From Smittia aterrima (lineage: Eukaryota > Arthropoda > Insecta > Diptera > Chironomidae): DNA of 64,000 bases. The notes beneath the pieces are model-generated. The model was not told the DNA's origin, made no database searches, and saw only the letters and a program-made list of their open reading frames with translations. Below, in pieces: positions 55,097-64,000 of the stretch. The stretch is taken from the NCBI GenBank assembly GCA_033063855.1, contig CP093831.1, positions 22,754,001-22,818,000 of the forward strand, in the 5' to 3' direction. Position numbers and translations under genes: made by a program. Position 1 is the first letter of the stretch. Every line of letters begins with the position of its first letter.

Positions 55097-58000
55097 AAAC
55101 CTTCAGTAGCTACGAGCAGCCTCTTAAGTAGAACGACAATCGACACTTTGCCGCAATGTTAACGACTACAATCCGGTAATTGATTGCATTCTTTTGCGAT
55201 TACTAATGCCTTCTCACGTATATCTGAATAATCATTTTCCTTCGAATGTTTTCGATATTTTATTATTTTAGAATTCCAACGAATTAAGCTCATTAGCATG
55301 CATCGGACTGATTCATCGAATTTGGAATGTACTGAATACTTTAAAGTGATGATCATCGTTTTCGGGGAATTCCTGGAGTGGACTTTCCATTTATTTTAGT
55401 GTGCAAGACATGATCACCAACTTGTTACAATAACAAAAAACGAGAGATTTGCTTTGTAAAATAATGCCACGCCTCGTTTCCGGTGTTGTTTGAATTCGTC
55501 TCGAGATGATGAAGGTCTGGAAGCTGTAAACAAGTCTCTGCATTCAAACGAAAGAAATCAAAGCAAGCGAGAGAGATAAATAAGAATTCACTTCAAGGAT
55601 AAATTTATTGAAATTGGAGCAAGGTCGAACAGATGATGATGATGACAAATATTCTCTTCAAGGAAATTCAAATGATCTGGAAATTAAGCTTTTCAATAAA
55701 CGAAACAATTCAACGAGTTTCTTTTTTCAAAATACTTTTTTGTTTTTATTTTGTTTTCTTGGTTTAAGATACAAATTACAGTACATTAATATTTTTTACT
55801 TAACACATTAGTTTTCTATTATAAAACGTCTTTTCATTTTTCCTTTTTTTTTTGGTTTCGTGTCCAGAACAGAAATTAAAATTTAAACTTTTTTATTTCT
55901 TATCGACCTGATTCGTAACTTAACAAACTTCAAACTTTTCTTTATGTCTTTTTGATTATTTTTGAGTCGACACGAGGCCGAAAGTTATTGAACTTTGAGG
56001 GTGACGGTTCGATTAAAAACCCAAAAAGTGAGGAAACTTAGTCCGGTTCTTAATAAAATTCATATTAAATAGCACCAACTCAATGAATTTTATTAATTTT
56101 CTTCTCTTTTTCTCTTGTCGCTTTAAAAAATGTTGTAAAAAAGTTTGTTTCTCTGAGGTAGATTTGTTTCGGTTTGGAGGAAAGAAGTTGTTGAAAGCAA
56201 GGAATGTCTTGTTGACCTAAATCGTCGACTGAGGTTTTGACCCATTTCAATGCGGTCATTGACCTGCTCGCTTGTCTAGCGAGCGTTCTTGATTGAAACT
56301 TGAGAAAAAGAAAAGTTCAAAACGAAGAATTTGGATTCTGTTCACATAAGCACATCAATTAATTGGAATCTCATTCATTTCATTTATGAAATGCTCGGTC
56401 TTTGTTCATTCTTTAATTTTAAATTTTTCATCATTTTTATTCCAATAAATAATTTTTCACTAATCCTAATTTTGATTTTGTGCCTCCGATATAGTTTCGC
56501 AATTAATTTTCTCCTTGTCTCGTCATTAAAACGACGATTTCGAAATTCTCGGGCGAGTTTTGTTTCATGTTTTCATTTTTTCGATTAAAACTAAACGGTT
56601 TACAACATAATCTCACAAAAGGAAATCACTTAAACTTAATTTTTCTTTTTGGTTGTTGCCATTTCTGGGCAGAAAAGTTGAAAGCAAAGTTTTTCAAACT
56701 CAAATTTTTGATTTCTTGGTTGACTCTCTTAAGCGAAAAAGGAAAATTCATTGTCAAAAGGGTTCTACAATTAATTTTGATTATTTTTTCTCATTTATCA
56801 AATATTTCTTATGAATTAGGAATGTATATAAATAAATACTCTCAACAATTTGATTATATGCTCATTTGTCTTCAAAGGTTTTCTTGCTGACAAGTCGAAC
56901 GATCTTCAGTTCAAGAAGTTTATCAGCTCCTTCAGTTTTCTTTTGAGATTTTTTTGTTTTTGTTTTTGTCCTTAAAACTAATTTTCTTTTTGTTTCTCTT
57001 TATCGAAAAACAAAAGTTTTCTTGATTCATCGTCATCTTCATTCTTTTTCTTCTTCTTAAAACACATGAATTTAATCTGAAACAATTACGTATTTTGAAT
57101 TTTCATTTTTGCAGCTTTCTTCAGTGATTTCGACGAAATTGGGAGAACTTTGCGATTCCGATTTAAGTGTTGAAAATTGCGTCGAGTTGCTGAATAATTT
57201 CTCCGTTATTCTATTTATTTTAACAGTTTTCTTTCATGCCGCTGTCAATCAAGGCGCCAGACTGCAATTACTCATTATTGAATTAAAACAGCAGACGCTT
57301 CGACTCTCGAAAGAATTCTTAAGTCGTTCTTGTCGAAGATCTTCCCACCTCAGCCCTGAGCATGATTCCATATTTGAATCTCAATTGTTTACCGATAATT
57401 AAAATTATGAAAACCATGTTTGAGAGCAAAAGAAGTTTCCCAACGCTATCGCAATCACGCAACGCCACTCGCCAGCCCATAAAACGGCTTCCGAAAAAGA
57501 ATTGCAAAAGAAATATATTTTCACATGTGAACTCGATCATAATTTATGCAAAGGTTGTAGAGTGGAGTGGGTAAGCAGCGAGTTGGCTGGTTGGCGAAAC
57601 GAGTTCCGATTCAATGTGTTAATTAACAGAAGAATTCTGGTGATTAAGTTTTTGATCAAAAGCGAGCTCATTTGTTAATTGCAATTCACGTAATTGTCAC
57701 GTTGCTTTCAAGAAGTGTTTAAGCAACTTTCCGGAGAGCGTAATTAATGAATCAAAGTGTCATTTAGTGACCGACCCAACCGCTTTAACATCGAAGCAAC
57801 ATAATTTATGACCGATTAATGCGTGTAAGTCTCGGCTACTGAATTATTGACACTCTCGTTCGCCTGATCGTTAATGACAGTCCAGTGAAATCATCGCGCG
57901 GAAAAATGGAAATTAATAAACATGTTAAAGCCGCCACGATTTTCGATCCACCCCAAACAGTTGTCTGAATAAACAATCACGACATCGTTCGAGCAATTTG

Positions 58001-61000
58001 GGGCTGACTCAAGCATGCGACACATTTGAACGAAATGTTCATCTGGCGTCGAACACCTGGCCTTTGTCTCTCTCAATCAGTTTACATTCGATTAATATTT
58101 TTTGACTCAAAATTGAACGAAAAAAATTGATGTGTCGATTACGTCAGAGCCACATGTTTTTTATTTGCTTTTTATTGACTTAATCGACAATTTTTTGTGT
58201 ATTTCAGTCACACTTGTGATCTGAGCTTCGAGTAAAATCAAAAATTTTGAGATCGAAAGTGAAATAGGATTTTTTTTAATTTGAAATTAAAAGCTTATGC
58301 AACGAAAAAACTTAATTCTTGTCTCCGTTCTAATAATTTCTGTGTACTCGAGTCACAGGGGATGGCAAAAAATTATTGAAATTGCTGGTTTCAGTGTCAA
58401 AATGATTTCATCAAAGTTCCCCGCCCCAAAAAGCCCTCGAACCATCGCTTGATTAAACTGAAATGAAAATATTTCAAGATAAGATTAAACAACTTTTTTT
58501 TGTGTTCGGCTTACAAATGATTATCGAGAAGTTTGATGGAAATTTTTCATCGACGATCGAATTTACATTGAATTGTGCCCGACACTCGTCTTTCATGCGT
58601 ATTTATTCGGCTGTTTGTCGACGACACTTGCGGGGGTGGGAGTGAAATGTCAATAGAACCACAGAGAGAAAAAAAACCTCAAACATTTGTTAAATTATTG
58701 ATTTTTATACTTTTTCTCTTTCTCGCTTTGTTTACAATGCGATAAAAGTTTTCGTTGCTTTTGCATATTCGAGCGCGTGTTTCGGTTATTTCCGAAAATT
58801 ACAAACTTTAATGATTCGACAAAGGAAAGCGAAGCGACTCCTCTAACGTAAACATCACCCCGACCATCGAGGGTTACAGTTTTTGTCATCAATTTCCTCG
58901 AGAACTTTTTTTTTATGGCATTATTGCCGGATAGGCGAATGAGAGATTATGGAGTAAGTGACGTGTAATTAAAGAGATTTTTCAATTATGACACTCCGTT
59001 CTCCTTTATCCATTTCAATGCGCATTCAATAATCCTCTCGTGCGATGCCACCACGTGCAGAAATTTCTGTGATATTTTTTTTACCCTAAAAACTAGGGAA
59101 ACTTTAAAGTTGAGAATTTCATTTCAGGCTTTGCATCATCGTCTCGGGTCGGATATTTCGTTCCAGCAAATTTCCAGGGTGACGTGAAAGGATTTAATGA
59201 GGGTACAAAGAGCACGGTGACGCTTATTAAACTGCCAGCACAACAAAAATGATCTTTTATTGCAGTTGATGTCGTCTCACCCCAGAGCGAACTTTATTTT
59301 TCTGTAAATTTTCAACCCCAAGAAAAAAGTGAAATTCTACTTTCCAAAAATGTGTAAAAATCATTTAATAGGATTTGGGAATTCAATAAATCGAAAATTG
59401 CTGTTATTTTTACCCCTTTTGCTCGATTCTCTGTTTACACATGCTCGCAAAGGACGCACGCAGGCAACTTTAGAATTTAATGAGATAAAAACTTTGAAAA
59501 TTCTATCTGGCTGGTTAAGTTTAACCCTAAATTTTCTGTGTCACTTTTTTTCACCCAAAAACGAAGTGAAATTTTATTTATTTTACTTTTAATGAAGCTT
59601 GACATCTGCTCAACTTGTGCGCCGACTGTTTGATCATAAAACAGTTTTTTTTCCATCGCACGACAAAAATGTGTCATAAAAGTTGAAGACGATGGCGAAA
59701 AACCGCTTCAAACGTCATTAAGACAAGTGAGCGAGAGCGAGAAACTCAAGAAAGATGGCCTTCCGTTGAGTAAATCAGATTTGACCCACGCCCGATAGTT
59801 ATTTATGCTTTTTAATTAATGAAACTTTATGTTTTTGCGCTTCTCCTCTTACGCGATGTGTGTGTTTGTGTTCTTGTATGAAAAGTGGCTTCGTTGTTTG
59901 TTCTGCCCCGCTCCCCAGCTCTCAACTCTTAAAGAAACCCCACAATCCATTAACGCCCTTCAACATACAAAACTGCTGGCCTCAAAAAAAATAAAATAAG
60001 AAAGAGAAATGTATAAATTAATAAGAAAATGGAATTCAGAAGCAAAGAAATGTGAAAATATTGGGAGGTATTCGTTATTAACGTATGAACATCGCTTCCA
60101 AATAATTCGATTTTGATTAGAAACTCTTTCAGCTTCAGCAGAAAGCTCCCACCCTCCGTAATTAACGGACATCGCCCGTTAACCGATCTCAGCAGAAAAG
60201 AAGAAAGAAAAATACGAAATTCGAGGCCGAGAGCGGAGAAAAATCTAATGATAATTATGGACCAAAAATAAAATTATTTATCTGCGTCCCAGCAGCACAC
60301 ATCTCAGCTTCGGTTGCCGTGCTGTAGTGAGAGGGAGGTTGGGTTGGAGAAGAAGCGAGCAAGCGAGATATGAAGAAATTAATTGTGAAAAATCCTTAAG
60401 AAAAAGATGAAGAAGGGAAATTTTCTTTATTTTTACGAGCTGTGCATATGTACGAGTATGATAAAAACGCACAACCACCCACCCCCAACTACTGCCCGCT
60501 CGTCCACAGCATAAAACTTTCCTTTTCATTTTTCTCTAAAAAGAAAATTTGTTTCTCTGTAAACGTGTGTGGAAAATGTGTTTTGGACGTGAATGGAAAA
60601 GTCTTGGAATGAGTTCGAAATTGAAAAAAAAAACTTCCCTGTATTTGGGAGGTTGAACATTTCACCCACTTCTCCCCCTTATCTCTCTCACTTTCCCGCT
60701 CTCCTTTGCTGACCAGCAATTCTTCTCTCAAAAATAATAAAACTGAAAAAAAAATCCCCACAATCTAACTCACTCCCTCGTCCGCCCGGTCAGTCCGAAC
60801 TCGACTGTGTTTGTAAACACGAAAATATCACGAACACAACGAGACGAATATTTTTAACAGGCTTCGGTAAACGAAGAAGTGTTTCCCTGAGAAGGAAAAC
60901 GAAATCTTCTCAAATTGCCCGCTTGGGTGGTCATTTCTCTTCGGTCCATCTCATCCCCGTTCTAACTTTTCACATACGAGGCCGAAGTTGTTTCGCTTTC

Positions 61001-64000
61001 GTCCGTAATGAGAAAAGAAAAAAATTTAATTTTATTTTTACAGCAGACCAGCTTTGAAAGCTTCAACTTTTCTTAGACCGAGGAAAGAAAATTCTTTCAA
61101 CTTTAATGAAAAGGGAGAAACTTTTCCTCTTCCGTTCCTTGAATGTGTGTTCATAATTGCTGATTTCTTTCGAACTTCGAGAGGTACAAATTTATTTCTT
61201 ATTTCTTTTCAAGAGTTATGCTGGTGGGTGAGAGATTTTTTGGGGCTGTGTTCGCAGAAAAAAAAGGGAAAAACTGTTTTACGGCCGAGGCATGAGGCAA
61301 ATTATTGAAAATCAATATTTATCTCAATCCCCTCTCTAAATATTTTCCACTTTTTTTTCTGTGCTTCAAACTCCAATATTCCATAAATCTCTCATATTTC
61401 TTCTTCGGCTTTTCCCTTTCTCATTCTTCGCCTTGCCGTTCATTTTCTCGTTTCCCCGAGCCCCGCAACGAAATATCATCGAAATTGCTATTTCTTTTTC
61501 CACTTCGATTCGAAGCCATGACGATGGAATTTCATTTTTCATAACTGAAATGAGGGAAATTCTTTAGAGAAATTTTCATTGTTGATGGAAATTTCTTTTC
61601 GGTTGTTGCGGAGATTAAAGGGGAGTGTGGAATTTAATATCAACAACAGAATCGTGTTTAAAGAATATATTGAAGGATATTTGAGGTTAGCGTTAACAAT
61701 CCGATGTAATTAGCTGACAACATGTCCAAGCGGTTGCAGTGCTTTGCACACGAATAGTGATTAAGCATACAAGAGATCGCCCCCTCTGTAATTAAGCGAC
61801 GAACTTCTGTCACACTCGAAGACGTTAAACGTCACATTCGCTTGTTCGTCCGAACCCTTTCTCGCACCTAATTATTCACCGTTTAATAATTCATTTCCAT
61901 AATTTCGAAACTCATACTTGAGCGCCTAGAAGGGTTGACAAATTTTCTAAAAACTTTTTACGTCGAAACAAACAGAAAATAAATTTGAAATTGTGCTTTG
62001 TTTTGAGTTTCTTAGGTGTGAGGAGGCAATGGACTTCATTAAAAATTGAAAGTACAGCTCCGTGCTTTGGACGATTGATCGTGAAAAATTCACCGAAATA
62101 GTCGGTAATGACTAAATTACAGTCGTCAACCATTTTAATCACATGATAGCCAAGTACTTAGTTAGTATAAAAACACAAACAGAACTCAAGCTCAGCGTTG
62201 TCGAGCAAATACATTTTTAATGATTTGAATTTTTGTTTTCACGTGGCGAACGATAATTTGAAGAAAGAGTGGGAGACGAGTAAGAGGTCAAAGATTTCCA
62301 ATCACTTTTGTTATTTTCCAATTCATAAATTGAACGACAAGAAAAGTCAATTCATTAAATATTTTTGATTACTTTAAATGTAAGTGCTTTGAGTTCTGTC
62401 GTGATGTTTGAGAAATCATTAGTCGTCCTTTTGATTTTCTTTGAAAGTTTTTTTTTCTGCGGTTGTTCGGTTGTGTCGTCACCCATGACCATTCGTTGAT
62501 GTAATTTCGCTCTATTCAAGTCTTCGTTAGTCACTAACAACTTCAGATTGAAACGGTTCTTGTTCTAATGTAAGTCAACAAAGCAATTTGTGAAGTAATA
62601 TTTCTCAATTGAGCTCGAAAAAAAGAATAATTCTGAAAAAAGTTGAATAAAAGAAAATTGTTTGATAAATCATAAATTTTAATAGAAATCATAAAATGAT
62701 ATTACATCCTTAAATTAAATATCCAATAAATGATAAGATTGCTTTCCTAAATTAAAAAAAAATCGTGAAACTAATCTTAAGCCTTAAGGAAGAAGTCTTC
62801 ATGAAATATTCAAGAACATTAATCTCCTGGTGAAGGAATTTTTTTCTGTTTTACTTTCATCTTAGTTCGTCGTAGCAAAGTTTTCCCATTCGTCATTCAA
62901 TTTTAATACTGAAATGTTCGTGTCGATCTTATTTGATTCACATTCGTCTGCAGTTTAATTTTATCCTCTAAAATGTAATACATCTAAAGACTTTCTTATG
63001 TCATTTTTGTTTTCTTTACCTACGATCATAGAATTACAATATAAATGATTTCCTTTCATCTTTCATCATTATAGTTTCATTTTGTGGCCGGTGGACAAAC
63101 TTGATTCATGCGAGTCGAAGTTATGTCCAACGCAGCTTTTGATTTTGCTCATTAAAAGGTACTTTTTTACTTTTTTATCATCAATTTTCGCCCGTTCTGT
63201 CGGGTTTCACTTTTGTGTGTTTTTTTTTTGGTTAAAAATTACGCTTATCAAATGTCCTCTTATTAATCTTAAAATGGAATGATTTTCAATGAAATAATCA
63301 AGCTTGATTGATCATCATTATGTCGGGGAATGAAATAAAAAATGTTCCTGAACTATTTGACCGTAAAGTTTCAACGAGAAGTGCGCATAAAAAAATCCAA
63401 TTTACAAATGTTAAAATGCATAAGCTGCCGCACATAAAAACCCGCATCAATCTCTGTTGATTAGAGCTCGAGATCGAGAGAAGTGCATCTGCTGGTTGAG
63501 TTTAAAAAATTTCTCTTTCCATGGAGAATGCATCAGTTGCCAGACATTCCAGTCAACAAGTTCCCTAGTCCAGTTTTAATAAACCGTATGAATCCTATTG
63601 TGCAAACACAGAGAAATTTGAATGTGCATTCATAGTGCAAGGGACACATTAAAATTTACACAAGAAATCCCCTCTCGGCTCACAGAAAGAAATATTAAAC
63701 TGAAGCTTTAATTTTTAATAACACGATGCGAAGCAGCAAACAAAGGAGAGAGGAGATCGAATAATGGGCATTTCTAATGACGTTCGATGCAAATCGCTTG
63801 AAATATTTTTTTCCCTATTTTTATGTAAAAATTTTACAACCAAAAAGTGCGTAAGGAAAAATATCTAATAATTACTTTTTTAAATGGATTTTACGTTATG
63901 CATGTCTCGTTGGTTGAGGGGGAACTGAGAGCTCTCGGGTGACCAAGGCTGAAAACTATTTAAAGATCATCGAGTTGAGTGGTCACCCTCGATGAGGAAT
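55097..64000. other. Non-coding region downstream of bantam
   Basis: No gene I can support across 8.9 kb. GGAATGT motifs at 55324, 56201 and 56819. A TATAAAA at about 62166 with TCAGC near 62193 on the plus strand may be a promoter. Two minus-strand frames, 62142-61912 and 62577-62355, have protein-like composition but no recognised domain; the second could start after an acceptor-like CTTACATTAG. Confidence 0.45.

Overview
The window looks like nuclear DNA of a nematoceran dipteran, most probably a chironomid midge. It is AT-rich with introns mostly of 45-60 bp. It carries a perfect copy of the insect microRNA bantam, an ImpL2 orthologue, RR-type chitin-binding cuticle proteins, 7tm_6 odorant receptors and inactive M13 (neprilysin-like) proteins. 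'Diptera' is well supported; 'Chironomidae' is an inference from the overall gene mix. Nothing suggests bacterial or viral sequence.

Layout. 1.0-6.5 kb: three tandem sugar/trehalose-type MFS transporters (+). 6.9-10.8 kb: two F-box-like genes made by a segmental duplication that also copied the 3' tail of the third transporter, then a secreted LRR protein. 11.5-16.1 kb: two tandem M13-like genes (-) that lack the zinc-binding core. 16.1-18.6 kb: a mobile-element zone with a 170-bp fold-back repeat, a 1,068-bp element with about 360-bp terminal inverted repeats and a 9-bp target-site duplication (MULE-like), and F-box gene debris. 19.1 kb: a 66-residue secreted peptide with an insulin A-chain cysteine signature. 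19.7-20.8 kb: Rce1 CAAX protease. 21.3-23.3 kb: a low-complexity secreted protein (-). 25.5-32.4 kb: four cuticle protein genes. 34.7-39.2 kb: ImpL2 with a candidate upstream 5'UTR exon. 39.7-49.1 kb: three odorant receptor genes (-) interleaved with an LRR-BTB fusion, a BTB gene and a BTB remnant. 49.5-50.6 kb: two ten-cysteine secreted peptides, the second with a damaged start and promoter. 50.6-64 kb: a gene desert holding bantam near 55.0 kb.

The most interesting points are these. (1) The unusual single-chain insulin-like peptide lies about 19 kb from ImpL2, a family known to bind and antagonise insulin-like peptides. (2) The MULE-like element carries an internal open frame. (3) GC-AG introns, and introns of length 3n without stops, recur in the multicopy genes; the latter make an ORF caller read straight through introns. 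(4) The LRR-BTB gene fuses an extracellular-type module to a cytoplasmic one. (5) Six TEAD/Scalloped-type motifs surround bantam. Exon models below were built by hand from splice signals, reading-phase consistency and paralogue comparison; most sum to an exact multiple of three.
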